Positions 9,154-18,318 of a stretch of DNA of 64,000 nucleotides are shown in pieces. This DNA is from an uncultured Paracoccaceae bacterium (GTDB taxonomy: Bacteria; Pseudomonadota; Alphaproteobacteria; Rhodobacterales; Rhodobacteraceae), in assembly GCA_947499635.1 (NCBI GenBank), contig CANMPD010000017.1:1-64000 (forward strand), read 5' to 3'. Below the pieces are notes generated by a model, which saw only the letters and a program-made list of their open reading frames with translations, was not told the origin of the DNA and searched no databases. The first letter of the stretch is position 1, and every line of letters starts with the position of its first letter. The position numbers and the translations under genes were made by a program.

Positions 9154-11328
9154 TTATTGTTCCTTCAGGATCTTTACGCGTCCGGCAAGGGCATATCTGT
9201 GCAACATTTTCCCGGGAGACATGACACTCTTTTTGTGCCAAATTTCACGTAGGCTTCCACGATTGGCCGTATGGTCTTTGTGCCCATCTGAGGTCTTCCC
9301 CCAAGCGTAATTGAGCATCAGTGATGATCCAATAGGTGGCTTATCACACTGCAAGATAACTTGCTTTCCATGACATGTTACTGATGTAATTTGCGCGTCA
9401 TTTTCGCAGCCAGAAAGCGAAAACCCATGCGGTCCATCGTCTAAATGCAAACGGGTGTAAGATGTGAAATCTACCGTTATTTTCGCATCTTTACAGGATG
9501 CAAACCGCATATAGGGGCATGTCCAGGGTTTGCCGCGCTGTACCGTAGTCAGGGCGAGGACAGCCAGTTCATCAACGTATAACTGATCTTCGGGCGTTAG
9601 GGTGGATGCGGTTTTTGGCATCAGCGCATAAGGGTAAAGCGGCGTGGGGACGATGAAATCTGTGCTGGGCATATCACGCTCTAATCGACCCTCAGCCAGT
9701 ATCACCTCAGAGGTTCCGTCAGTGCGAGTGCCAGCGCTTTGGTTGACGATCATATGGGGGAATGAGGCCTGTCCGGTTGTCTTACAAACCTGTGTTCTAA
9801 AGGCTTTGGCAACACTGGCGTAATGGGCTTGCGCGGCATACTCTGTCGTTGACGGAGCACCTGACAAAAGCCGCATTGCAATACGATCAACAAAAAGGGT
9901 TTTACCCCAGTTGGACAGTTCACGTTTGGCTTCATCAAGGCGTGCCAGCAGGGTGTCAAAGAGACTTTGATCTTCCTGAGCTTCAGACAGGGTTATACTG
10001 GGCTGTGTTTCAGACAAAGCAACAATTGTCCGATAGGGGCGCGATGCATGTCGTTTATAGGTTTCTTGAATAACGCCCATGGTTTGAGCCGTGAGAGAGG
10101 GGCGTTGTCCCTGTAGTGTTTCATCGACAACGTGAAAGGCAAAATCTTCTATGATGTGTCGCTCGATTGGAGCGGTGCTACCGAAATCTAGTATTCCAAT
10201 TGCAACTGGAGGTGTTTGAGCGAGAGTGATACCTTGGCGCTCCTCGAACCCCATTACCTCGCGCCGGTAACGGTCAGACATGTAGCGCAAGGTATCGTCC
10301 TCGCGTTCTGCCATCCATATATTGCCTGGGCCTTGAGACGATTTGGGTAGATCTGATGTGGAAAAATTTGTTTCTATGGGCGGAGACGTCACACTGACGA
10401 CATCTTGTTCTTGGTTTAGGGCTTCGGCTTGGGGGGGGGTTGGCTCAATTGGACTTTTTTTTTGAAGATTACGGCGAAATGCGCTGACGAAATTTGGTAT
10501 ACGATGTTCTTTTCCACGCGCGTTTAGGTGGTCTTCTATAGATTTACGGTACAGGTAAATCGTTTTACGGCTGCGAATGTCTTGGTAGAATTTTTCAGGT
10601 GTCAAACTGCCCGTGACCATACATAACATCATTGGTTTCAGCAGGTCCATGCGTCGTAAAAGGACCGCGGATTTATGGCCAAAACCAAAGGCTTTTAAGT
10701 GCGTTATATTTTCTTGAGGCAAGCGTAGGATATGCTGTTTGTCAGGGATCAAGAATGGGTCATAAAGCGCGTATATTTTTGCTGCGGTGCCTGTGTGTTC
10801 TGCAGCATCTGAGAATGGTAGCCTCCAGTCTTGATTTTGTGCTTTACGAAACCGTTGTTCCCAAGGGACTAATTGGGGATCTAGACTACTTTGCGGACTG
10901 AGAGCCGCGACGGTCGCACCGGGAGCAAGCGCGCTAAAGGTCAATGCGGCAAACCCGCCCATTGATGTCCCAATCATTGCCACCTTGTCAAAGCGCTTGA
11001 AAAAGCCCTGTGTGCGCAAATTTTCAAGAAAGTCGATAAGTTTAGGATCCCGGTACCAAGACGGGCCACGTGAATATATGCCCAAGTGGCTCCACCCTTG
11101 CTCGCGGATGAATTTCCCTGCCCAGGGTTCGATATCTGGATGAGGATAACCGGCATCGGAAAGGTTATCAAAAGACACCACCAGTTGCTGTGTCCCGCGG
11201 TCGACAAATGATGCGGCGTGATATCCGAATTTGTAGTAGAAACCATCCTGTGGTCCTGCTGGGAAAATTTCCATATACCAGCTGGGACTTTTCTCATGAG
11301 ATGAGTTGTCTTCGGATGACTGATCCAC
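9154..11328 (-). CDS. Two-domain protein: alpha/beta hydrolase plus C-terminal SGNH-like domain
   Basis: 724 residues. The N-terminal domain (about 40-240) looks like an alpha/beta hydrolase: nucleophile elbow GTSMGG with Ser122, and candidate Asp190 (ALYDPF) and His218 (FGFGHKS). A linker of about 285-340 follows. The C-terminal part (about 370-724) vaguely resembles SGNH/sialate-esterase-like modules by its ending (DGPHGFSLSG, LNYAWG), but no complete catalytic set is visible. No signal peptide. The coding strand has an A9 run (10455-10463) and a C9 run (10431-10439) in the linker. The stop is 1 nt from the sulfatase start, so the two are one operon. A divergent gene at 11652 encodes a paralogue of the first domain. 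Confidence 0.72.
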   Translation of the reverse strand: MDQSSEDNSSHEKSPSWYMEIFPAGPQDGFYYKFGYHAASFVDRGTQQLVVSFDNLSDAGYPHPDIEPWAGKFIREQGWSHLGIYSRGPSWYRDPKLIDFLENLRTQGFFKRFDKVAMIGTSMGGFAALTFSALAPGATVAALSPQSSLDPQLVPWEQRFRKAQNQDWRLPFSDAAEHTGTAAKIYALYDPFLIPDKQHILRLPQENITHLKAFGFGHKSAVLLRRMDLLKPMMLCMVTGSLTPEKFYQDIRSRKTIYLYRKSIEDHLNARGKEHRIPNFVSAFRRNLQKKSPIEPTPPQAEALNQEQDVVSVTSPPIETNFSTSDLPKSSQGPGNIWMAEREDDTLRYMSDRYRREVMGFEERQGITLAQTPPVAIGILDFGSTAPIERHIIEDFAFHVVDETLQGQRPSLTAQTMGVIQETYKRHASRPYRTIVALSETQPSITLSEAQEDQSLFDTLLARLDEAKRELSNWGKTLFVDRIAMRLLSGAPSTTEYAAQAHYASVAKAFRTQVCKTTGQASFPHMIVNQSAGTRTDGTSEVILAEGRLERDMPSTDFIVPTPLYPYALMPKTASTLTPEDQLYVDELAVLALTTVQRGKPWTCPYMRFASCKDAKITVDFTSYTRLHLDDGPHGFSLSGCENDAQITSVTCHGKQVILQCDKPPIGSSLMLNYAWGKTSDGHKDHTANRGSLREIWHKKSVMSPGKMLHRYALAGRVKILKEQ

Positions 11329-11651
11329 CGTATATCCTCGTTCTAAATCTTGTCAAAGGCGGGTAAAACGTCTGAAATAGACGACGTCGGCCGTTGTATG
11401 TCTTTGTTGCGTCTCATTGGGTGTAGCAAGTCTTGCGACTTAGTGAAATATATTCGCGCGTTATGGCTGAGTTTCGACAGTGTGATGAATTCTCTTATGT
11501 CGACTTGATATGTACCTGTGATTGATAAGCTAGATATTCACGGTAATAGATTCTAATTGTTTTCAAAATATTTGAGTATCGTAAAGCAAGTGTAGTCAGA
11601 TTAGACATGTTTAGGCAGATGTCGTGATTTGTGACGGTGGTTAGGACTGAA
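11329..11651. other. Divergent intergenic region between the two hydrolase paralogues
   Basis: About 320 nt, AT-rich, separating the minus-strand hydrolase-sulfatase operon from the plus-strand paralogue. It must hold the promoters for both directions. I see no clear -35/-10 pair, palindromic operator or small gene in it. Confidence 0.5.
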
Positions 11652-12566
11652 ATGAAAGATAAACTGGGCGATCAATGGCGCGATAACTTTCGTGACGCCG
11701 CTGGAGAGAACGGTTTTTTTGAGGAACTGGGTACGCAGCACCGCGCTTTGTTCGTTCCTCAAGGTCCGACACTTGTTGTGTCATTTGAAAATTTGGACGA
11801 TGCACGTCAAAATCCTGATAATCGCTTGCCTTGGGGGATGGATTTCATGGCCTCTCGAGGATGGTCCGCCTTAGGAATGATGGCGCATGGGTGGACATGG
11901 TATCGCGATCCTGCTGTTTATGAATTTTTTGACAGACTACGCGACGAAAAATTCTTTGATCAATTTGAACGCGTCGTATTTTACGGAACCTCTATGGGAG
12001 GATATGCCGCGACGGCTTTTGCAGCGGCGTGCCCGGGAGCAGATGTGGTCGCGGTAAGTCCACAAGCGACATTAAGTCGTGACATCACCGTAGGCTGGGA
12101 GAGTCGTTTTCGCCGTGCGTGGATCAGAGATTTCGACGGTCCTTATGGATATGGTCCGGAGGGCATTTTAAACAGTAGGAAGACTAAAATTTTCTACGAT
12201 CCTACAATTGCAGTCGATTCAATGCATGTGTCTCTTTACCGTGGTGAAAATGTTGAAAAATATGCTTGTCGACATTACGGTCATGGCATGTTGACTACAT
12301 GGCGGCACATGGGGGTGCTGAGTAAAATAATCTCAGGATGTATCAATGATACGGTCACGCGGCATGATATCTTTTGTCTTCTTCGTGAGCGACGCCTAAC
12401 CCCATTTTACCAAAAGCGACTGTTGAGTTACTTGCTCACATTAAATCGGCCGCATTTGGTCGCGCAGTACTGCCAAGCGGTAATCGATTCCTGCGCACCC
12501 CAAAGGCGTCCAAAATTTAAAGGCGCATTAAATCAGGCTAAGGCTATCATAAATAATAAAAAATAA
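11652..12566 (+). CDS. Alpha/beta hydrolase-like protein, paralogue of the divergent 724-residue protein
   Basis: 304 residues from the ATG at 11652, which has an AGGA a few bases before it; an in-frame GTG at 11631 lacks a good ribosome site. It aligns with the N-terminal domain of the neighbouring 724-residue protein over VSFENLDDA, WYRDP, the nucleophile elbow GTSMGGYAA and SPQATL. The candidate Asp is in FYDPT and the candidate His in YGHGM. The C-terminal 60 residues are basic and different. No signal peptide or membrane segment. The substrate is unknown. Confidence 0.72.
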   Translation: MKDKLGDQWRDNFRDAAGENGFFEELGTQHRALFVPQGPTLVVSFENLDDARQNPDNRLPWGMDFMASRGWSALGMMAHGWTWYRDPAVYEFFDRLRDEKFFDQFERVVFYGTSMGGYAATAFAAACPGADVVAVSPQATLSRDITVGWESRFRRAWIRDFDGPYGYGPEGILNSRKTKIFYDPTIAVDSMHVSLYRGENVEKYACRHYGHGMLTTWRHMGVLSKIISGCINDTVTRHDIFCLLRERRLTPFYQKRLLSYLLTLNRPHLVAQYCQAVIDSCAPQRRPKFKGALNQAKAIINNKK

Positions 12567-12673
12567 TACGATAGCTCGCTTTTCGCTTAAAGTTGAAGAC
12601 GCGTTTCCAGCCGCGTGATAGATATACCGTATGAGATATCCTTAATCATTTGAGGACGGATATAATGTCATGC

Positions 12674-13522
12674 TTACCGCTTCTGAAATGCGATCATCAC
12701 CAAAGCTAACAAGCTAGATCCAACCATCAGCATCAATGATACTGCATTTAGCAGCGGCGTCGACCCTTCCTTTAACCGCTCAAACATAGAAATTGTCAGC
12801 GGCGCGTCAGACCCGACTAACATCAGTGTCGTATTGAAGTTTTCAAAGCTCATCAAAAAAGCGACCACGAATGCGCCTACCAAAGCAGGGGCGAGATAAG
12901 GAATGGTAACTGTTCGAACAGCCGTCAATTGAGACGCACCTAGGTTTAACGCAGCTTCTTCTAAAGTATGATCAAAGCTTTTTAGGCGGGCTGACACTAC
13001 GAGTGTTGCAATCGTTGCTACGAAAGAAAACTGTCCCAAAACAACAAGCGCAATGCCCGGGCGTAGTATACCAATGTCGATCTGCATCAGATCCCAGGCG
13101 CCATTTGCCATATACGAGGCGAAGACCAGTATTGAGATCCCCAGTACAATACCGGGAATAACAAGCGGTAAGATCATCAATACATAAAGCGCATTCTTGC
13201 CTCGAAATTCGTAACGATTAAAGAGAAAGGCATTGGTCGTACCAATTGAAACTGCAAGTGCAGATACACAAACGCCAACGAATACAGATGTACCAATAGC
13301 ACTGAGAATGGAGCGTTCGTGAAATACGCCAATTTTGGGGTGCGTGTCGCCAAAAAACCAATCCCAAGTGAAGCCTTGCCAAGGTAAGGACGGAAACTGG
13401 CTGTCATTGAATGCAAATACGACAACAACAATCAATGGCAGAGCAAGGTATAGAAAAAACATCGCAATATAGGCGTTGTAAATCCAGTCTACGGCTCGAT
13501 TGCGAGGAATAGTAGGTATCAT
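12674..13522 (-). CDS. ABC transporter permease, polyamine type (PotC-like)
   Basis: A 282-residue inner-membrane permease with six predicted helices and the EAA loop (LEEAALNLGAS) that docks on the ATPase. It fits the PotC/PotI half of spermidine/putrescine importers. It is the last of four genes in one operon (binding protein, ATPase, two permeases) and starts 3 nt after the stop of the preceding permease gene. Confidence 0.9.
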   Translation of the reverse strand: MIPTIPRNRAVDWIYNAYIAMFFLYLALPLIVVVVFAFNDSQFPSLPWQGFTWDWFFGDTHPKIGVFHERSILSAIGTSVFVGVCVSALAVSIGTTNAFLFNRYEFRGKNALYVLMILPLVIPGIVLGISILVFASYMANGAWDLMQIDIGILRPGIALVVLGQFSFVATIATLVVSARLKSFDHTLEEAALNLGASQLTAVRTVTIPYLAPALVGAFVVAFLMSFENFNTTLMLVGSDAPLTISMFERLKEGSTPLLNAVSLMLMVGSSLLALVMIAFQKR

Positions 13523-13525
13523 TGC

Positions 13526-14383
13526 TTATCCCATCGTTTTCGCGAGTGTTTGTCCAGAAAGGCGCAAGGCGCCCCACACAATCACCGATGAAAGAAATAA
13601 AAGTAGGAAGGCGAATGCCGCGCCGAGTTCCCAATTGAAGCGCACGATAAACTGGGTATAGACCAGCTCTGTGAACCACAGGCTCTCTTTTCCACCGAGC
13701 ATAATGGGGGTCAGGTAATTGCCCAGGGAGAGCATAAAGACGACGATACAGCCTGACACAATACCAGGCATGGCATGTGGAATAACGATTTCGCGCAAAA
13801 TGGAAGGGGTGGTGCCGCCCAAATCGTAACCCGCTTCAATCACTGAATCATCCAAGCTATCCAGAGTCGTGACAAGTGGCACGACCATAAACAGCATAGA
13901 TGTATAGACTAGGCCAACCATAATTGCAGCGTCGTTGTATAACATTTCAACCGGTCCAGCGGCTAAACCTATCCATTGAAGCAAGGAAGAAACGACGCCG
14001 GTTTCGCGTAATAAAATCATCCAGCCAAATGTCCGGACAAGTTCAGACACCCAAAATGGAATGAGGCACAGAAGAAATAAGACTGACTTCGTGCGACCTT
14101 GGGCCATTTTAGCGATGTAATATGCCACCGGAAAGCCGATCAAAAACGTCAATACCGTCGCTAGAATTGACATCACAGCCGTGCGTAGGAATGTCATCAG
14201 ATAAAGAGGTTCTTCGATAAATGTTCCATAATTGGCGAGGCTTGTCTCGTATTGGCGCACGCCCACACGTTCTTGCAAGGATAACATCGCGAGATTTATG
14301 TGAGGGATAATGATTAGTAAAACAAGCCAGAGCACGAGCGGTGCGATTAGAAGATAAAACCCGAAATTGCGGTTCGCAGACAT
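13526..14383 (-). CDS. ABC transporter permease, polyamine type (PotB-like)
   Basis: 285 residues from MSANRN. I chose this ATG because a GAGAGGA lies just before it and it begins 2 nt after the ATPase stop; the longer open frame upstream would run into the ATPase gene. About six helices; the EAA loop is at VIEAGYDLGGTTP. It pairs with the downstream permease to form the membrane channel of a spermidine/putrescine-type importer. Confidence 0.9.
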   Translation of the reverse strand: MSANRNFGFYLLIAPLVLWLVLLIIIPHINLAMLSLQERVGVRQYETSLANYGTFIEEPLYLMTFLRTAVMSILATVLTFLIGFPVAYYIAKMAQGRTKSVLFLLCLIPFWVSELVRTFGWMILLRETGVVSSLLQWIGLAAGPVEMLYNDAAIMVGLVYTSMLFMVVPLVTTLDSLDDSVIEAGYDLGGTTPSILREIVIPHAMPGIVSGCIVVFMLSLGNYLTPIMLGGKESLWFTELVYTQFIVRFNWELGAAFAFLLLFLSSVIVWGALRLSGQTLAKTMG

Positions 14384-14385
14384 CG

Positions 14386-15486
14386 TCAATTCCTCTCGGT
14401 AAATGCGGTGCTTTGGCCTTGAGACCAGCCCACATGGGCAGAATCGCCTTGTGCCCAAGTGCTGATGCCTCCGGCTTGCGGCATCGTTACTTCGATGATG
14501 TCTCCGCCGTCATCGGGACGCACGAGCAGGCGACTTGCAGCGCCGTTGAATAAGATCTGTTCGACCTTGCCCATTAAAGCATTGTCTTTGTTATTGAATT
14601 CTTTGTCATCTTTACTGATCAAAATGGATTCAGGCCGGACAAAGACTGCAGCCTTCGCCCCTTTGGTCAAAGTTTGATCTGTCGTGAAGGATCGTATGAG
14701 CCCGCCGTTGGTTGCCTTGATTTCAACGTGATTACCCTCACGGCGGACAACCTGACCTGTCCAACGGTTACTGTCGCCCACAAAGCCCGCGGCAAATGCA
14801 GTCTTGGGGTGGTGGTATAATTCTTGTGCAGAAGCGACTTGTTCAAAACGGCCAGCATTCATAACTGCAATATTATCTGACATGACCAGAGCTTCGCTTT
14901 GGTCGTGGGTGATATAGAGAAATGTTGTATCAAACGCAGCCTGAAGCGTCTTCAGCTCGATTTTCATTTGTTCACGCAATTTGAGATCTAGTGCACCCAA
15001 CGGTTCGTCCAACAATAGAACGTCTGGTTCCAGGACCATACAGCGCGCAATTGCAATACGTTGTTTTTGGCCGCCGGAAAGTTCATCAACTGCACGACTG
15101 CCGATCCCGGGCAGCCCGATACGCTCTAGGGCTTCTTCAACCTTGCGATCAATCATGGATTTTTCCATGCGTCGACGGCGTAATCCATAACCGATATTTT
15201 CAGCAATATTCATTGTTGGAAAGAGAGCCAGATGCTGGAATACCATGTTCACGGGCCTCTTGTTTGGAGGCACATTGAGAACCGATTTTCCCTTAATTTT
15301 GATGTCTCCCGAAGTTGGTTCCTGAAAACCCGCGATCATACGCATGATTGTCGTTTTACCACAGCCAGAAGGTCCGAGGATTGAGAAGAAGGAACCTGCG
15401 GGTACTTCAAAATTTACATTTTGGACTGCAACGACTTCATCGTATTTTTTGGTCAGCTCAGTGCACTGAAGATCGGGCGACGCCAT
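14386..15486 (-). CDS. ABC transporter ATP-binding protein, polyamine type (PotA-like)
   Basis: 366 residues from MASPDLQ, which has an AAGGA a few bases upstream; an in-frame ATG nine codons earlier is less likely. Walker A GPSGCGKTT, signature LSGGQKQR, Walker B LLLDEP and the switch His in ITHDQSEA are all present. The C-terminal 130 residues form the TOBE-type regulatory domain typical of PotA. It powers the importer formed by the two downstream permeases. Confidence 0.93.
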   Translation of the reverse strand: MASPDLQCTELTKKYDEVVAVQNVNFEVPAGSFFSILGPSGCGKTTIMRMIAGFQEPTSGDIKIKGKSVLNVPPNKRPVNMVFQHLALFPTMNIAENIGYGLRRRRMEKSMIDRKVEEALERIGLPGIGSRAVDELSGGQKQRIAIARCMVLEPDVLLLDEPLGALDLKLREQMKIELKTLQAAFDTTFLYITHDQSEALVMSDNIAVMNAGRFEQVASAQELYHHPKTAFAAGFVGDSNRWTGQVVRREGNHVEIKATNGGLIRSFTTDQTLTKGAKAAVFVRPESILISKDDKEFNNKDNALMGKVEQILFNGAASRLLVRPDDGGDIIEVTMPQAGGISTWAQGDSAHVGWSQGQSTAFTERN

Positions 15487-15544
15487 TTTTTTTCCTTTTT
15501 GAATAATGGCCACGCATTTGGGTGCGTGGCCAAATATTGTGCGT

Positions 15545-16609
15545 TTAGCCGGCGGCGTTGACGCGATCTAACACGCTGCCTTCGATAACTTCCAAACCAG
15601 CAGGTACTGGCGGGTACCAACGAATGTTATCAATGGCTTCTTGTGGGAAGCTGGCCTGGTAGCGAGCTTTCAAGTCATCAGAGGCAAAGGCATCTGCGCC
15701 TTGAGACGCGGTGAAGTTACCTGCCTGTGCTGTGATCATCGCCGCAATTTCTGGACGCATTACAAAATTGATCCAGTCATAGGCTGCTTCATCAGCTTGG
15801 CCTCGTGCAGGTAGAACAAATGTATCGATCCAGCCAAGTGCCCCTGATGCAGGTGCAACAAATGTTACGTTTTCTATTTCACTGTTCAATTTCCAGCCAC
15901 CGGTATCCCATGCCATGGATGCCACAACTTCACCGGACCGGATCAGGTTCATCAGTTCATCGCCGCCATTCCAATAGGTTTTGACGTTGGACTTGCAGCT
16001 AATCAGCTCTTGTTCAACTTGACCCATGATTTCGGTATATGCTGCCTCGTCACCGTACGCCGCAAATGGGTCAAGGCCCATCGCGAATGCAAAGCCGATC
16101 AATGTGGGGCGGCGTAAACGATAGGAGACGCGCCCTGCAAATTCATCCGAACATAGGTCTGTATAATCTGCGACAGCGCCTGCAATTTTTGTATCTACGA
16201 CCAGACCAGAAGTCCCCCAAATGTGAGGTACACCGTAAACTTCACCTTCGACGGTTGTGTTCGCTTGTGTGGCTGACAACATCGACGCAATGAACTGGCT
16301 GCTGTCAATTTTGGAAAGATCAATTGGCTTGTAGATGCCAAATTCGGTCTGCGGGCCTGCAATCCGGTCTTGGCTTGGTTGAGCAAGATCGAACCCACCG
16401 CCGCCTGTTGCTCTGAGCTTAGCGATCATTTCTTCGTTGTTTGACGGAGTGACTTCGACAGTGTGTCCTGTCTCTGCTTCGAACAGTTCGATTACATTAT
16501 CTGGTGCGTAGCCACCCCAAGTCAAAAGGCGCAAGGTGTCTGCTTGTGCTGCATGGCCAGCGGTTAAGGCCAAAACCAAGGCTGTTGCGGTTGTTGATTT
16601 CATATTCAT
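15545..16609 (-). CDS. Periplasmic substrate-binding protein, polyamine type (PotD/PotF-like)
   Basis: A 354-residue protein with a signal peptide (cleavage after about GHAAQA, residue 23) and the start of the PotD fold, LRLLTWGGYAPDNVIELFEAETG. It would capture spermidine, putrescine or a related cation in the periplasm and pass it to the permeases encoded downstream. First gene of the four-gene operon. Related proteins also bind other small solutes, so the ligand is only inferred. Confidence 0.88.
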   Translation of the reverse strand: MNMKSTTATALVLALTAGHAAQADTLRLLTWGGYAPDNVIELFEAETGHTVEVTPSNNEEMIAKLRATGGGGFDLAQPSQDRIAGPQTEFGIYKPIDLSKIDSSQFIASMLSATQANTTVEGEVYGVPHIWGTSGLVVDTKIAGAVADYTDLCSDEFAGRVSYRLRRPTLIGFAFAMGLDPFAAYGDEAAYTEIMGQVEQELISCKSNVKTYWNGGDELMNLIRSGEVVASMAWDTGGWKLNSEIENVTFVAPASGALGWIDTFVLPARGQADEAAYDWINFVMRPEIAAMITAQAGNFTASQGADAFASDDLKARYQASFPQEAIDNIRWYPPVPAGLEVIEGSVLDRVNAAG

Positions 16610-17306
16610 CTTTTTTCCTCTGTTGGTTAATTGTCTTTATAAGTCTTGGCTTTTGTCTCTATTCCGAAGCCTAATTTTATGAAGCTAGCCTTTTTCCAAG
16701 AATGCGTCATTTTTTTCGACTGGTGGATAAACTGCCCTTGAGAGAACACTGGTGGTCACAGGGTTGTACGCCATCAGTACATTTATCCATAATTGCACAT
16801 TCATCAGAACTTGGTGGTATATGGCTTGGATTTTACGTTCGCTTGCCTGCGAAAGCTGTAATTTGTCAACGTGAATTTGATATGACATGGATATCGGTCT
16901 TGCGGAAAGCACTTCATCGCTGGAAGCGATATGAATGACCTCTTCTGCAAGGTCATTACTTTTCTGAATTGCTTCGTTATTCATTTTTGTCTGATCAGGG
17001 CATGCGAGGTTAATTTGAGATCACGGACGGGCACGTGGATAGCCCCGACAGTAGGCAAAAACATCGGGAAGATCGCATTACACAAAGCAAATACTCTAAG
17101 CAAAAGATATCGTTTCAGGATCTGCCGCTGTTGTTTTACGCGTGCCTCTCCACCGATTAAATGTACCACGTCTGCTACACTGTCCTTCGTTGAATACGCT
17201 AATAGGGTTAGTCGTAAAGCTACATAATGCAACAGGTATTGAGATTGGTTCTTTTATAACATTATATTATATTAATATATGAAGCCGTTATTTTGAAGGA
17301 AAATCA
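16610..17306. other. Long intergenic region between importer operon and LysR gene
   Basis: Nearly 700 nt between the divergent binding-protein and LysR genes. It must hold both promoters; the last 50 nt before the LysR gene are very AT-rich with a short palindrome (ATATTAATAT, about 17268-17277). Two weak overlapping minus-strand reading frames (16685-16984 and 16981-17232) occur but lack ribosome sites and recognisable sequence. The region may be decayed coding DNA. Confidence 0.45.
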
Positions 17307-18209
17307 ATGAGGCAACCACACTCTCTTCGCCAACTTGAAGCGCTTCATGCTATTTCGCAAAAAGGCACTGTCTCACGTGCTGCCGAAGAATTGGGCATTT
17401 CGCAGCCAGCAACCAGTCGATTGCTTGCAGATCTCTCTGCTGAATTGGGGTTTACACTTTATCATCGTCAGGATGGAAGAATTATTCTTACACAAGAAGC
17501 GCGGTATTTGTTGCCAGAGATCGCCAGAGTCCTTGAATCTATGCGATATATCTCGGAGCTTGGGCGCGATATTCCACGACGCCAAGCGGGGCATTTGCGA
17601 ATAGCCTGTTTACCGGGTTTCGCAACAACGCATTTGCCTGAACTTGTTTCCAAGTTCTTGGAAAATCGCTCTGATGTAACTGTTACGATTGAACCTGACC
17701 GTCCTGAACGCATTTTAGAATGGATCATAGGGGAACAATACGACTGTGCTATTACAGACGGATTTGAAGAGCACCCCGCCGTCGAAAGTCGGAAAATCGC
17801 AGTGCGTTCTGTATGTATCTTCCCGAAAGGCCACCGGTTCGAAGCGCTTGGGGAAATTACTCCATCAGACCTAGATGGTGAGAGGATGATCCATGATCGA
17901 AAAGACAGCCCGTTTTATCGTGCTGTTGCGGATGCCTTTGTCGCTTCAGGTAAAGCGTTTAAGCCATTGGTTGAGACACGGCAATTTACATGCGCATGTG
18001 AATTGGTCAGCCACGGTACAGGAGTCTCGATTGTAAGTGAGCTTGATGCACGCAATTATGAATTCCGTGGGGTATCTTTTCGCCCATTCTTGCCGAACGT
18101 GCCGCACCAATTGTCTCTTTTACGTCCCATTCATAAGCCATCTTCGATGCTAACCCTCGAATTTTTATCTATGTTCGAGGACAGTCTTTCTGAATTGCGG
18201 ACTGAGTGA
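17307..18209 (+). CDS. LysR-family transcriptional regulator
   Basis: A 300-residue regulator: winged helix-turn-helix at residues 6-65 (GTVSRAAEELGISQPATSRLLADL), then a two-lobe periplasmic-binding-like effector domain (about 90-295). AAGGA precedes the ATG by 7 nt. It is divergent from the polyamine-type importer across 700 nt and may control it, though that is only positional. The effector is unknown. A bidirectional terminator follows the gene. Confidence 0.92.
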   Translation: MRQPHSLRQLEALHAISQKGTVSRAAEELGISQPATSRLLADLSAELGFTLYHRQDGRIILTQEARYLLPEIARVLESMRYISELGRDIPRRQAGHLRIACLPGFATTHLPELVSKFLENRSDVTVTIEPDRPERILEWIIGEQYDCAITDGFEEHPAVESRKIAVRSVCIFPKGHRFEALGEITPSDLDGERMIHDRKDSPFYRAVADAFVASGKAFKPLVETRQFTCACELVSHGTGVSIVSELDARNYEFRGVSFRPFLPNVPHQLSLLRPIHKPSSMLTLEFLSMFEDSLSELRTE

Positions 18210-18259
18210 ATGCTGATCGTTATTTAGGGCGAGATCTGTACCTAAAATTTGAATACGAA

Positions 18260-18289
18260 AAAAGGGCTGCCCCGATGAGCAGCCCTTTT
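18260..18289. terminator. Bidirectional rho-independent terminator
   Basis: A perfect 11-bp stem (AAAAGGGCTGC / GCAGCCCTTTT) with an 8-nt loop. A runs on one side and T runs on the other let it work in both directions. It lies between the convergent LysR and VPLPA-CTERM genes. Confidence 0.9.
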
Positions 18290-18318
18290 CCATTTAGACT
18301 ATCAATCTTATTGAAGTC

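Noticed and set aside
16685-17232. Two overlapping minus-strand reading frames (99 and 83 residues)
   Set aside because: The upstream one starts with TTG, neither has a ribosome site, and neither shows recognisable motifs. Kept only as a finding, not as genes.
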